A stretch of DNA of 64,000 nt, taken from NCBI GenBank assembly GCA_052384575.1, contig JBQSUQ010000001.1; one strand, written 5' to 3'. This DNA is from JBQSUQ01 sp052384575. GTDB lineage: Bacteria > Pseudomonadota > Gammaproteobacteria > Enterobacterales > Pasteurellaceae. The position numbers and the translations under genes were made by a program. Below are positions 35,647 to 45,215 of the stretch, in pieces. The stretch's first letter is position 1, and each line of letters opens with the position of its first letter. The notes under the pieces are model-generated. The model was given only the letters and a program-made list of their open reading frames with translations. It did no database searches and was not told the DNA's origin.

Positions 35647-36276
35647 TTATTTTTTCATTGTGACAGGAGTAGCAGCAGCTTTTAACACTTGATTAGTTAA
35701 AGCATCAATGCCATCTTTGCGTAAAATAGGACTCCACTCTTGTTTTTTCGTGTCAACCATACTAGAGCCTTCAGCTGTCATATCATACACTTGCCATTTG
35801 CCCGTTTTGCTATTTTTACGCCATAAGAATGTTAGATTCACTGGCTGCGCCTGGATTAATTTCACACGAACAGAAGCTTGACTATCACCATTTAATTGCG
35901 CTGGTTGAATTTGAATTTCTTGTCCAGTATATAAAGTTAAAGATTGCGCATAAGCTTGTTCAATAAATTTATCGAATGCCGCAAAAAAGCGCTCACGTTG
36001 TTCTGGAGTGGTTGATTTAAAATATTGACCTAACACTAAAGAACCCGCATAGTTCACATGCACATATGGCATTAAATCCTGACGTACTAATGTTTTTAAT
36101 GTGTTTGGATCTGCTTTAATTTTCGCTTCGTTTGCTTTTAAATCTGCAAATAATTTGTCTGAAGCTTTTTGCATTAACTCATAAGGCCCTTCTGAAGCCA
36201 TGACTGTTTGTACTGCAAAAAGTGCGGTTGAAATAACAACAATTTTTGCTAACCAATTTTTGAATTGAATTTTCAT
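35647..36276 (-). CDS. mlaC: Periplasmic phospholipid carrier MlaC
   Basis: MlaC ferries phospholipid between the outer-membrane MlaA complex and the inner-membrane MlaFEDB. The 209-residue protein has a Sec signal peptide ending near VMASEGPY and the Tol_Tol_Ttg2 domain (DLMPYVHVNYAGSLVLGQ, TPEQRERFFAAFDKFIEQAY). It lies 24 bases after mlaD. Confidence 0.93.
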   Translation of the reverse strand: MKIQFKNWLAKIVVISTALFAVQTVMASEGPYELMQKASDKLFADLKANEAKIKADPNTLKTLVRQDLMPYVHVNYAGSLVLGQYFKSTTPEQRERFFAAFDKFIEQAYAQSLTLYTGQEIQIQPAQLNGDSQASVRVKLIQAQPVNLTFLWRKNSKTGKWQVYDMTAEGSSMVDTKKQEWSPILRKDGIDALTNQVLKAAATPVTMKK

Positions 36277-36300
36277 AATAAACTTTCCTAAATCTATGAA

Positions 36301-36807
36301 TTATTGAACATTTGGCACTTCTGCCTCTGTTTCTTCTTTCTTATTTTTATCGCCATATAAGAATTGGCCAATAAGATCTTCTAATACCATTGCTGATTTA
36401 GTATCAACAATTTTACTACCGTCTTTTAACATTGGGGTTTCACCATCATCAAATCCCATACTCAACGCAATATATTGTTCGCCCAATAACCCTGAGGTTT
36501 TAATGGATAACGAACTGTTATCTGGAATTTGATTAAATTCTTCATTGATTGCAATGGTTACTTTCGGTAAGTAAGATTGCTCATCAAGAGAAATGTCTGT
36601 CACACGACCGATGACAACACCACCAACCTTTAAAGGCGAACGTACTTTAAGACCACCAATATTGTCAAAAGTTGCAGAGACTTGATAAGATTTTGTCTGA
36701 CTGAACCCTTGCACATTGGCGACTTTTAGCCCCATAAAAACCAACGCTGCAATACCGAGTAATAAAAATAACCCTACCCAGAATTCATATTTAATTGTTT
36801 GTCGCAT
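36301..36807 (-). CDS. mlaD: Phospholipid ABC transporter MCE subunit MlaD
   Basis: MlaD is the membrane-anchored MCE protein that forms a hexameric ring on MlaE in the periplasm. The 168-residue protein has one N-terminal helix (about 8-26) and an MCE domain with SATFDNIGGLKVRSPLKVGGVVIGRV and TSGLLGEQYIALSMG. It lies 71 bases after mlaE. Confidence 0.93.
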   Translation of the reverse strand: MRQTIKYEFWVGLFLLLGIAALVFMGLKVANVQGFSQTKSYQVSATFDNIGGLKVRSPLKVGGVVIGRVTDISLDEQSYLPKVTIAINEEFNQIPDNSSLSIKTSGLLGEQYIALSMGFDDGETPMLKDGSKIVDTKSAMVLEDLIGQFLYGDKNKKEETEAEVPNVQ

Positions 36808-36878
36808 AAAATGTCCTAATTATTTTTTATCTTTATTGAGTAACAAAATTGCCCATTTTGTCACCGCACTTTTCTTTA

Positions 36879-37658
36879 TTAACCGCCAAACATCATGGCT
36901 GTTAATACAAAATCCAGTCCTAAAACTAAAAGAGAGGCATGTACAACGGTTTTCGTTGTAGCCTGGCTTATACCTTCAGAAGTAGGAATACAATCGTAAC
37001 CATTAAATAACGCGATCCACACCACCGCAAAGGCAAAAACAATACTTTTAATAAAACCGTAAAGTAAATCTTGGCTTGTCACTGCATTTTGCATAATCGA
37101 CCAGAAACTGCCACCATCAATGCCTTTCCAATCAACACCGACTAAAGAACCACCAATAATCCCTACCGCTGTAAATAGAATAGCTAAAATTGGCATGGCT
37201 ATAATACCGCCCCAGAATCGTGGAGCAATGACGCGGCGCAATGGATCTACCGCCATCATTTCTAAGCTAGATAATTGCTCCGTCGCTTTCATTAAACCAA
37301 TCTCTGCGGTTAAGGCTGATCCTGCTCGTCCCGCAAATAAAAGTGCGGTCACAACTGGGCCTAATTCACGCAATAAGGATAACGCGACTAATTGTCCAAC
37401 ATTGGCTTCAGCAGCAAAATCCACTAGCACAACATAACCTTGCAATCCCAGCACCATGCCAATAAAAAAGCCTGACAATAAAATAATCAGCAAAGATTGC
37501 ACACCCAGTACATGCAGTTGTTTGATCAATAATGGGGTATGCTTGCGAAATTGTGGTTGACCAATTAAAGCGCCAAATAACATAAAACCAGAGCGCCCAA
37601 GCGCTTTCAAACTATTAATGACGCTAGCACCAAATGCAGAGATACATTTCACAATCAT
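36879..37658 (-). CDS. mlaE: Phospholipid ABC transporter permease MlaE
   Basis: MlaE is the inner-membrane permease of the retrograde phospholipid transporter. The 259-residue protein has about five hydrophobic helices and the MlaE/DUF140 signature (LRELGPVVTALLFAGRAGSALTAEIG, near 88-113). Its ATG overlaps the mlaF TGA (ATGA at 37655-37658), so the two are translationally coupled. Confidence 0.95.
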   Translation of the reverse strand: MIVKCISAFGASVINSLKALGRSGFMLFGALIGQPQFRKHTPLLIKQLHVLGVQSLLIILLSGFFIGMVLGLQGYVVLVDFAAEANVGQLVALSLLRELGPVVTALLFAGRAGSALTAEIGLMKATEQLSSLEMMAVDPLRRVIAPRFWGGIIAMPILAILFTAVGIIGGSLVGVDWKGIDGGSFWSIMQNAVTSQDLLYGFIKSIVFAFAVVWIALFNGYDCIPTSEGISQATTKTVVHASLLVLGLDFVLTAMMFGG

Positions 37659-38452
37659 TTGAACATCTCCTCTACATAATCGCCCGCTGGGAAATGGAAA
37701 CGCACTGGTCCATCTTCTTCCCCTTTAATAAATTGAACAACTTGAGGATCTTGGCTTTGTAGTAAATCCTTCGGCGTTCCTTCTGCAATCACGCGCTTAT
37801 CCGCAATAATATAAGCATAATCAGCAATACTTAACACTTCTTGCACATCGTGGGAAACCACAATAGAAGTCAAATTTAATGCTTCATTTAATCGCTTAAT
37901 TAAGCTGATGATAACACCCATGCTGATTGGATCTTGCCCAGTGAAAGGCTCATCATACATAATCAAATCGGGATCTAGCGCAATAGTACGTGCCAACGCT
38001 GCTCGACGAGCCATACCACCAGATAATTCAGAAGGCATTAATTCGGCAGCGCCACGTAATCCAACTGCTTCCAATTTCATCAATACAATTTTACGAATTA
38101 ATGCTTCAGGTAAATTAGTATGTTCACGAATAGGAAAAGCGACATTATCAAAGGTTGAAATATCTGTAAATAACGCGCCTGACTGAAATAGCATCCCCAT
38201 ACGTTGACGGATTTTATACAATTCGGCATTCGACATTTTGCAAATATCTTGTCCATCAAAAAAAATCTCGCCTTGATCTGGGTGCAACTGACCACCAATT
38301 AATTTCAGCAAAGTGGTTTTACCAATTCCCGAAGGGCCCATAATGGCAGTAATCTTACCTTTTTCAAAACGCAGGTTAAGATTATTATAAATGGTACGTT
38401 CACCACGCTTAAATGTGAGATTTTTCACTTCAACTAAGGTGTTCTCACTCAT
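37655..38452 (-). CDS. mlaF: Phospholipid ABC transporter ATPase MlaF
   Basis: MlaF is the ATPase of the Mla system, which keeps phospholipids out of the outer leaflet. The 265-residue protein has Walker A (GPSGIGKTTLL, about 39-49), Q-loop (MGMLFQSGALFTD), signature LSGGMARR, Walker B (DLIMYDEPF) and the switch His (VSHDV). It is the first gene of mlaFEDCB-ibaG-murA; I did not identify a clear promoter in the gap after xseA's terminator. Confidence 0.95.
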   Translation of the reverse strand: MSENTLVEVKNLTFKRGERTIYNNLNLRFEKGKITAIMGPSGIGKTTLLKLIGGQLHPDQGEIFFDGQDICKMSNAELYKIRQRMGMLFQSGALFTDISTFDNVAFPIREHTNLPEALIRKIVLMKLEAVGLRGAAELMPSELSGGMARRAALARTIALDPDLIMYDEPFTGQDPISMGVIISLIKRLNEALNLTSIVVSHDVQEVLSIADYAYIIADKRVIAEGTPKDLLQSQDPQVVQFIKGEEDGPVRFHFPAGDYVEEMFK

Positions 38453-38474
38453 TGTTTATTTTCCATGGTTTTCT

Positions 38475-38509
38475 CAAAAAAATAAAAGTGGATTTTAATT
38501 CAATCCACT
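38475..38509 (-). terminator. xseA terminator
   Basis: AGTGGATT pairs with AATCCACT across a 7-nt loop, followed on the minus strand by TTTATTTTTTTG. It lies 53 bases after the xseA stop and before mlaF. Confidence 0.8.
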
Positions 38510-38561
38510 ACTTTGTCAAACTTAACTTCTGTTAAGACTATCAATTTTAGTAAATGTTCAA

Positions 38562-39890
38562 TTAATTTCGTTTTTGCACACAGCTTTCAATCACGCCATC
38601 TTCAACACGTGTTTTAATGATATCCCCTACTTTCACCTGTTTTAACGAAACAATGGCTTGTCCCGCTTCGTTTTCTGCAATGGAATAACCACGTGCTAAC
38701 ACCTTTAAAGGACTTAAACTATCAAGCTTACCGGCTAAATGCGCTAGTTTATGCTGCTTGGTTGAAGCGAACTGTTGGTAAGAAAAGGTTAATCGCGTTT
38801 GTAATTGCTGCAAATATTGCTGCTGTTTCTGCAAATGATGAGCAAGCGGATTTTTATCCAATCGCTCACAAAGTGCGGTGATCTTATAACGATTTTTTTC
38901 AAAAATTCGTTGCATTGCCAACTCAATCCGTTGACGCAATAATTCGTTATATTTTTGTTGTGATTTCAATTGCGTTTGTGGATGCTGATTTTGCAAACGT
39001 AGCAATAAACGCGATAAATATTGCTGTTTTAAATTGAATAAACGATCAAATGCCATATCTAAGCGCTGACGTTTATAGTTCAATTGTTGCAATAATTCGT
39101 CTTGGTTTCGGCTGACTAATTCCGCCGCTGCAGAAGGCGTTGGCGCACGTAAATCAGCCACAAAATCAGCAATAGTAACATCGGTTTCATGACCAACTGC
39201 ACTGATAATCGGCAAATTAGAATTAAAAATAGCTCTTGCAACCGCTTCTTCATTAAAGCACCACAAATCTTCTAAAGAACCGCCTCCTCGCCCAACAATA
39301 AGTACATCCACCTCATTGCGTTTATTAGCTAATTCAATCATCTGCACAATTTCAGCCGTTGCATCTTTGCCCTGAACTTGCGTTGGATAAATCACTATTT
39401 GTAAACTTGGATCGCGTCTCTTTAAAATTTGTAAAATATCTTGTAACGCAGCACCTGTTGGCGAAGTCACAATCCCCACCGATTTCGTAAAGTGCGGTAG
39501 ATTTTTCTTGAGATTTTGTGCAAATAATCCTTCAGCAGCCAAACGCATTTTCAGTTGTTCAAACTGTTGTTGCAATAAACCTTCACCTGCAGGATGCATA
39601 CTTTGCAAAATTAATTGGTAATCGCCTCTTGGTTCATACAAACTCACACTCGCCTGCACCAAAACCTGCATACCATTTTGAGGACGAAAACTCACCCTGC
39701 TGGTTTTCATACGCCACATTGCACAACGTACTTGCGCATTTTCATCTTTCAATGTCAGATACCAATGCCCAGATACAGGTTGGGTAAAGTTCGAAATTTC
39801 CCCTGTTAACCAAACAGCACCGAATTGTCCTTCTAACGCATTACGGACTGCATTATTGAGTTGGCTCACTGAAAAAATATTATCCTGCAT
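38562..39890 (-). CDS. xseA: Exodeoxyribonuclease VII large subunit
   Basis: XseA degrades single-stranded DNA with XseB to give acid-soluble pieces. The 442-residue protein has an N-terminal OB-fold (about 20-110; AVWLTGEISNFTQPVSGHWYL), the catalytic core with GVVTSPTGAALQDIL and GRGGGSLEDLW, the ISAVGHETDVTIADFVADLRAPTPSAAAELV segment, and a long coiled coil (about 260-390). The length matches the family. xseB is not adjacent. Confidence 0.95.
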   Translation of the reverse strand: MQDNIFSVSQLNNAVRNALEGQFGAVWLTGEISNFTQPVSGHWYLTLKDENAQVRCAMWRMKTSRVSFRPQNGMQVLVQASVSLYEPRGDYQLILQSMHPAGEGLLQQQFEQLKMRLAAEGLFAQNLKKNLPHFTKSVGIVTSPTGAALQDILQILKRRDPSLQIVIYPTQVQGKDATAEIVQMIELANKRNEVDVLIVGRGGGSLEDLWCFNEEAVARAIFNSNLPIISAVGHETDVTIADFVADLRAPTPSAAAELVSRNQDELLQQLNYKRQRLDMAFDRLFNLKQQYLSRLLLRLQNQHPQTQLKSQQKYNELLRQRIELAMQRIFEKNRYKITALCERLDKNPLAHHLQKQQQYLQQLQTRLTFSYQQFASTKQHKLAHLAGKLDSLSPLKVLARGYSIAENEAGQAIVSLKQVKVGDIIKTRVEDGVIESCVQKRN

Positions 39891-39902
39891 ATTGATCCTA
39901 TA

Positions 39903-39931
39903 AAAAATCCGACGACAAGCATCGGATTTTT
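39903..39931 (-). terminator. rne terminator
   Basis: A 10-bp stem (AAAAATCCGA/TCGGATTTTT, 9-nt loop) is followed on the minus strand by a T stretch. It lies 16 bases after the rne stop and before xseA. Confidence 0.8.
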
Positions 39932-39946
39932 AGGTTTTTATATCTA

Positions 39947-42790
39947 TTATTCAGCTTGTGCTCGAGTTGGCTCACTGAAAACATGACTTACAGCACTATG
40001 ATGACCTGCAGCACCTTTACCATGGAAGTAATAACGACTGTCATTCCATTGCACAATCTCAAAGGCTGGATTTAGCTCTGGGTTCGCTTGGGCTAAAGTC
40101 ATCTCCGCTTTAGTGTGTTTTACCGCAGAAATCGTACCTAATCGACCTTCAAAACAATAAGTGCGGTCAGTTTTTTCCACAATTTCAACTGGTTGAGCTG
40201 ATTGTTCAACTATTTCAACTTCAGGTGAAAGTTGTTGCTCTGCTTGTTGTTCAAGAATACGCTGTTCTTCATTTAAGCGTTCTAAAGATTCTTGCACTTT
40301 CTTATCCACCGCCTCATTAGCAGGTTGAGTGACTAAACCGAACGGTTGAACCACCGTTTTAGGCTCGCTCACAACCACTTCAGTCGCTGGCAGAACAGTT
40401 TCTACAACAGCATTTTGCGTATGGTTTTCTTGTTGTTCAAGCAACTCGTCAACAGATAAGAAATTCGCCTCTTTCGTTTTAGCTTCGACTTGATGGTTAA
40501 TCCACACTTTACCGCTCGCTAATTCCGGCGACGCAACCGCTGCAAATAGAGGCATTGGCGACGCATTTTCATGACGGCGACGACGTTGATTATTCATACG
40601 TAAATGACGAGGTAAACGACGATTGTTGCGTTCTTGGCGACGCTCTAGGTTTTCCTCTGGTTGCTCAACTGCTGGAGTCACAGAAACTGTCTCAGTCTGC
40701 ACCGCACTTTCAGCAATCTCTGCAGTATTGACCTCAGCCACTGGCATAATTGGTGCTTGTTCTTGATGTTCAGCTTCAATTCGAACACGCTTGCGTAAAT
40801 CACGACGTTCACGACGTTGGCGAACAGGCGCTTTTTCTTCCACTGCCGTTTCAATGGTTTCAACAACATTGTTATCCACTACCACTTCATCAGCCACATT
40901 TTTGCGGTTGCGGCGATTATTACGATCTAATCTCGTACGCTCCGTTTTTTCTACCGTATTCTCTTCATTGGATTTTCCATTACGTTCATGGCGAGCACGA
41001 CGAGGATTACGACGGTCATTACGACGATTACGATGATGACGATTATTTGGCGTTTTCTTTTGTTCTTCTTCGCTGCTAAATAACCCTTTAATTGCAGCGA
41101 TAATTCGTGCAATTAATGAAGGTTTATTATTTGCTTTCGCTTCCACAACTGGTGCAGCTTCAGGAATTGTCATTGATAATGCTGCAGTTTCTGCCACATT
41201 TTCAGGACTCACTGCTGCTGTTTCAATATTGCGTGTCACCAAACTTTCTTCAGGAATAAAAATATCCTCTTGTTGCTCATGTAATTTAGCTAAATTGTAG
41301 CTCAATACATTCACATCCTCGCCTTCACGCACTCGGAATACGCTAAAGTGCGGTGTTTCCATGGCTTGATTTGGTGCAACCACAATATCAACTTGATGAC
41401 GTTTTTCAATATTTTGAATGGCTTTACGTTTTTCATTCAACAAGTAAGAAGCAATTTCAACAGGCACAATGCAATGCACTTGTTTGCTGTTTTCTTTAAT
41501 GCCTTCTTCTTCAATTAAACGTAAAATTGAAAGTGATAAACTTTCATTGTCACGAATTTTGCCCGTTCCCTGACAACGAGGACAAATATGGTGAGATGAT
41601 TCACCTAAAGAAGGGCTTAAGCGCTGGCGTGACATTTCAAGTAAGCCAAAACGTGAAATTCGGCTAATTTGAATACGAGCACGATCTTGACGCACCGCAT
41701 CACGAATACGATTTTCTACTTCACGTTGATGGCGGACTGGCGTCATATCAATGAAATCAATCACAATTAAGCCGCCTAAGTCGCGCAAACGTAATTGACG
41801 AGCGATTTCATCAGCCGCTTCTAAATTGGTATTTAATGCAGTTTCTTCAATATCACCACCTCGAGTTGCGCGAGCTGAGTTAATATCGATCGCAGTTAAG
41901 GCTTCTGTGACATCAATGACAATTGAACCACCTGAAGGCAAACGAACTTCGCGTTGGAAAGCCGACTCAATTTGTGATTCAATTTGGAAATGACTGAATA
42001 ATGGCACTTCGCCTTGATACAATTTAATGCGATTAATAAAATCAGGGCGAACTAATTTAATATGCGCTTTGGCTTTTTCAAAGACTTTTGGACTATCTAC
42101 CAAAATTTCGCCAATATCACGACGCAAATAATCGCGAATGGCGCGCACAATCACATCGCTTTCTTGATGAATTAAGAACGGAGCTGGGCGACTTTGAGCA
42201 ACTTGCTTAATCGCATCCCAATGATGAAGCAAGACTTTTAAGTCCCATTGTAATTCTTCCGGTGATTTACCAACACCAGCTGTACGCACGATTAAACCCA
42301 CGCCATCTGGCACTTCTAATGAGCTTAATGCTTCTTTTAATTCCAAGCGTTCATCGCCTTCAATACGGCGAGAAATACCACCAGCACGCGGATTATTTGG
42401 CATAATTACTAAATAACTTCCCGCAAGAGAAACGAAAGTCGTCAACACAGCACCTTTATTACCGCGTTCTTCCTTGTTCACTTGAACAATAACTTCTTGA
42501 CCTTCTTGAATCACATCTTTGATATTTGGGCGACCGTTATAAACATAATCCGCAGGGAAATATTCACGCGCAATTTCTTTTAACGGTAAAAAACCATGGC
42601 GCTCCGCACCATAATCCACAAATGCCGCTTCTAAGCTTGGTTCAACACGCGTAATGCGTCCCTTGTAGATGTTTGCTTTTTTTTGTTCATGACCCGGATT
42701 TTCAATATCCAGATCGAATAAGCGCTGCCCATCGACTAGCGCCACACGCAACTCTTCTTTTTGAGTTGCATTGATTAACATTCTTTTCAT
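39947..42790 (-). CDS. rne: Ribonuclease E
   Basis: RNase E is the main endonuclease for mRNA decay and rRNA/tRNA processing and the scaffold of the degradosome. The 947-residue protein has an N-terminal catalytic half (S1 domain near 36-120, DNase-I-like region with Asp303 and Asp346 equivalents in TALTAIDINSARATRG and DLGGLIVIDFIDM, Zn-link CPRCQGTG) and a disordered C-terminal half rich in Arg/Asn/Glu. The membrane-binding helix appears near 565 (PSLIARIIAAIKGLFSS). It is shorter than E. coli RNase E (1061), with a reduced scaffold. It is transcribed away from rluC. Confidence 0.96.
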   Translation of the reverse strand: MKRMLINATQKEELRVALVDGQRLFDLDIENPGHEQKKANIYKGRITRVEPSLEAAFVDYGAERHGFLPLKEIAREYFPADYVYNGRPNIKDVIQEGQEVIVQVNKEERGNKGAVLTTFVSLAGSYLVIMPNNPRAGGISRRIEGDERLELKEALSSLEVPDGVGLIVRTAGVGKSPEELQWDLKVLLHHWDAIKQVAQSRPAPFLIHQESDVIVRAIRDYLRRDIGEILVDSPKVFEKAKAHIKLVRPDFINRIKLYQGEVPLFSHFQIESQIESAFQREVRLPSGGSIVIDVTEALTAIDINSARATRGGDIEETALNTNLEAADEIARQLRLRDLGGLIVIDFIDMTPVRHQREVENRIRDAVRQDRARIQISRISRFGLLEMSRQRLSPSLGESSHHICPRCQGTGKIRDNESLSLSILRLIEEEGIKENSKQVHCIVPVEIASYLLNEKRKAIQNIEKRHQVDIVVAPNQAMETPHFSVFRVREGEDVNVLSYNLAKLHEQQEDIFIPEESLVTRNIETAAVSPENVAETAALSMTIPEAAPVVEAKANNKPSLIARIIAAIKGLFSSEEEQKKTPNNRHHRNRRNDRRNPRRARHERNGKSNEENTVEKTERTRLDRNNRRNRKNVADEVVVDNNVVETIETAVEEKAPVRQRRERRDLRKRVRIEAEHQEQAPIMPVAEVNTAEIAESAVQTETVSVTPAVEQPEENLERRQERNNRRLPRHLRMNNQRRRRHENASPMPLFAAVASPELASGKVWINHQVEAKTKEANFLSVDELLEQQENHTQNAVVETVLPATEVVVSEPKTVVQPFGLVTQPANEAVDKKVQESLERLNEEQRILEQQAEQQLSPEVEIVEQSAQPVEIVEKTDRTYCFEGRLGTISAVKHTKAEMTLAQANPELNPAFEIVQWNDSRYYFHGKGAAGHHSAVSHVFSEPTRAQAE

Positions 42791-43193
42791 TGTTTGATTT
42801 TTCTCATTTTTATTCTAAAAACTCGATTAAAAACCACCGCACTTTTGCTTTATTTCAATATCAATAGGGGCAAAATCCACAATCGACCTCGTGTTTGTCG
42901 CCTTATGCCTGTCATCACGACTGTCTAGGGCTGGGTGCATTGATTGGGTATCATATAAGCATTTAACGCATGCTTTGATAACAGATGGATTTAATCACAT
43001 ATTTTGTTAAAAATTAATGTCTTATGTCTAAACTGCATTAATTTTAGCTTTAACAAAAAACAACTCAATTTTGCTGAGGCAAAATCTGACATATTATGGA
43101 CGGAAGTCACTAATTTGGCAAGGTATTTCGGCAATTTTAATCACAACTAAATTGTGCTAGAATTCGCCTAATTTTTATCAGCATCAAGATTTT
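42791..43193. other. 403-nt divergent region between rne and rluC
   Basis: No gene is seen. The rne side probably carries a long untranslated leader, as RNase E autoregulates through its leader in enterics. The leader contains a hairpin (AAGCAT/ATGCTT at 42957-42975) and a GTCGATTGTGGATTTTG stretch. The rluC side has a possible -10 TAGAAT near 43163. One uptake signal lies at 42837-42845. Confidence 0.5.
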
Positions 43194-44165
43194 ATGGCTA
43201 CTGAAAACGACAAAATTATCAATGCGAGTGTCAAATTATTTGAAATATCTGAAGATGAATCAGGTCAACGAATTGACAATTATTTATTAGCAAAATTAAA
43301 AGGCGTGCCGAAAAGCTTAATCTATCGCATTGTGCGCAAAGGCGAAGTGCGTGTGAACAAAGGGCGCATTAAGCCGGAATATAAATTACAAACTGGAGAT
43401 ATTGTTCGTGTGCCTCCTGTTCGTGTATCAGAAAAAACGCAAGCACCTGTTTCAAGTAAATTAAATAAGGTTTCTCAACTAGAACAACAAATTATCTTTG
43501 AAGATGATTGTTTGTTGGTATTAAACAAACCTTCAGGCATTGCTGTGCATGGTGGCAGTGGATTAAGTTTTGGAGTTATTGAAGGGCTAAGAGCATTGCG
43601 CCCAGAAGCTCGCTTTTTAGAACTCGTTCATCGTTTAGATCGTGATACCTCCGGCATTTTACTCGTAGCTAAAAAACGTTCCGCATTACGTCATTTACAT
43701 GAACAACTTCGCGTTAAAACCGTACAAAAAGATTATTTGGCACTGGTAAGAGGACAATGGCAATCCCATGTAAAATCCGTACAAGCACCATTATTAAAAA
43801 ATGAATTAGCCAGTGGCGAGCGTATTGTCAAAGTCAGCGATCAAGGAAAACCTTCCGAAACACGTTTCACTGTGGAAGAACGCTATCATAATGCGACCTT
43901 AATCAAAGCCTCACCAATTACAGGAAGAACACACCAAATTCGTGTGCATACATTACACGCAGGACATCCAATTGCCTTAGATGATAAATATGGCGATAAA
44001 AACTTTGACGCAGAAATGAGTGAAATAGGTTTAGATCGTTTATTTTTACATGCTGCAAGCATTCGATTTGAGCACCCAAAAACTGGGGAAACTTTGCGTT
44101 TGAATGCACCATTAGATAATAAAATGAAAAAAATATTAACTATACTCCGAGAACAATCTCGTTAG
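43194..44165 (+). CDS. rluC: 23S rRNA pseudouridine synthase RluC
   Basis: RluC makes pseudouridines at 23S rRNA positions 955, 2504 and 2580 in E. coli. The 323-residue protein has an N-terminal S4 domain (about 18-80; GQRIDNYLLAKLKGVPKSLIYRIVRKGEV) and the catalytic domain with Asp in HRLDRDTSG and the ITGRTHQIRVH motif. It is divergent from rne and followed 6 bases later by the small secreted-protein gene, in the same order as in enteric rne-rluC neighbourhoods. Confidence 0.93.
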   Translation: MATENDKIINASVKLFEISEDESGQRIDNYLLAKLKGVPKSLIYRIVRKGEVRVNKGRIKPEYKLQTGDIVRVPPVRVSEKTQAPVSSKLNKVSQLEQQIIFEDDCLLVLNKPSGIAVHGGSGLSFGVIEGLRALRPEARFLELVHRLDRDTSGILLVAKKRSALRHLHEQLRVKTVQKDYLALVRGQWQSHVKSVQAPLLKNELASGERIVKVSDQGKPSETRFTVEERYHNATLIKASPITGRTHQIRVHTLHAGHPIALDDKYGDKNFDAEMSEIGLDRLFLHAASIRFEHPKTGETLRLNAPLDNKMKKILTILREQSR

Positions 44166-44171
44166 GATAAT

Positions 44172-44684
44172 ATGATGAAAAAATTGCTATTGTTATTACT
44201 CACTAGCTTGGCATTGCCTCTAAGTGCGGTGCAAAAAAATGCGATTTTACCGCAAGATATTATAGGCGAATGGACCTGCCGCATTTTATATCGTGATATC
44301 AATATTGAAACCATGGACAACCTTGATTTTCAAGAAGATGGTAAAATCGTCGCCATTGGTTACACCTTAATCAAAAAAGATTTTATGTATGAAAACAAAC
44401 ACATAGGTCAATGGTATTTGCAAGATAATATGCTTTCTGAACTCATTGATGAATTTGAGATAACACGACTTCATTCTAAACAAACAGAAAAACGATTAAG
44501 AAAAGAACCCCGTTTAGCTCAATGGGAAGATACCTTGTTCTATCATCTAAAAAATGGCATGAATCAAGGCGATATTATTGATTTTTCGGTTACCAAATTT
44601 GATAAAGAAAATATGGAAATTCAACATATTTGGGAAAATCAGAAACGTTATCCTGGTATTTGTAAAAAGAAAAATAAATCCTAA
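44172..44684 (+). CDS. Small secreted protein of unknown function
   Basis: I do not recognise this family. The 170-residue protein has a classical signal peptide (MMKKLLLLLLTSLALPLSA) with no lipobox, and a mature part with two cysteines (WTCRIL and GICKKK) that might pair. It probably acts in the periplasm. The GEWTCRI...QEDGKI pattern recalls lipocalin-like domains of small envelope proteins, but this is weak. It lies 6 bases after rluC and ends before a bidirectional terminator. It carries an uptake signal near its start. Confidence 0.65.
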   Translation: MMKKLLLLLLTSLALPLSAVQKNAILPQDIIGEWTCRILYRDINIETMDNLDFQEDGKIVAIGYTLIKKDFMYENKHIGQWYLQDNMLSELIDEFEITRLHSKQTEKRLRKEPRLAQWEDTLFYHLKNGMNQGDIIDFSVTKFDKENMEIQHIWENQKRYPGICKKKNKS

Positions 44685-44716
44685 AATTCATCAAAAATTG
44701 ACCGCGCTTTAAAAGA

Positions 44717-44745
44717 AAAATCCCGCTAATTGCGGGATTTTTTAT
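44717..44745. terminator. Bidirectional terminator between the secreted-protein gene and trxA
   Basis: A 10-bp stem (AAAATCCCGC/GCGGGATTTT, loop TAATT) has T runs on both strands, so it serves both convergent genes. Confidence 0.88.
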
Positions 44746-44755
44746 GTAATTCAAA

Positions 44756-45079
44756 TTAAAGTGCTTGATCTACAAAAGAGGCTAATTGTGTTTTTGGCAA
44801 CGCACCAACTTGTGTTGCTACCACTTTACCATCTTTGAATAAAAGTAATGTTGGAATACCACGAACACCAAATTGTGCTGGTGTATTTTGGTTTTCATCA
44901 ATATTCATTTTTACGATTTTCACTTTATCGCCATATTCAGCCGCTAAATCTTCCAAAATTGGCCCAACCATACGGCAAGGTCCGCACCAAGGTGCCCAAA
45001 AGTCTAATAATACGGGAACATCTGAATGTAAAACATCGCTTTCAAATGATGAATCTGTTACATGTAAAACATCTGCCAT
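44756..45079 (-). CDS. trxA: Thioredoxin 1
   Basis: This small cytoplasmic dithiol carrier reduces ribonucleotide reductase and other proteins. The 107-residue protein has the active site WCGPC at residues 31-35 and the cis-proline loop IPTLLLF. The length and the FKDGKVV tail are typical of Trx1. A candidate promoter lies about 90 bases upstream. Confidence 0.96.
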   Translation of the reverse strand: MADVLHVTDSSFESDVLHSDVPVLLDFWAPWCGPCRMVGPILEDLAAEYGDKVKIVKMNIDENQNTPAQFGVRGIPTLLLFKDGKVVATQVGALPKTQLASFVDQAL

Positions 45080-45163
45080 TTTTCTTTCCTTCTTAATGTT
45101 GTTTGAACCTTAAGATAAGGCTCAATAGATAAAATTCAAGGGTTGTACTACAAAATTAAACTC

Positions 45164-45192
45164 AGTGTAGCACAAGCTCGCCCTTATTTGAA
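45164..45192 (-). promoter_or_regulatory. Putative trxA promoter
   Basis: On the minus strand TTCAAA and TACACT are 17 bases apart, about 85-110 bases before the trxA start. Confidence 0.4.
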
Positions 45193-45215
45193 TTATTAAG
45201 CAACTCAATCAACCT

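Noticed and set aside
40750..41079. + strand frames inside rne
   Set aside because: These are mirror frames of the Arg/Asn/Glu-rich C-terminal half of RNase E with no supporting start.
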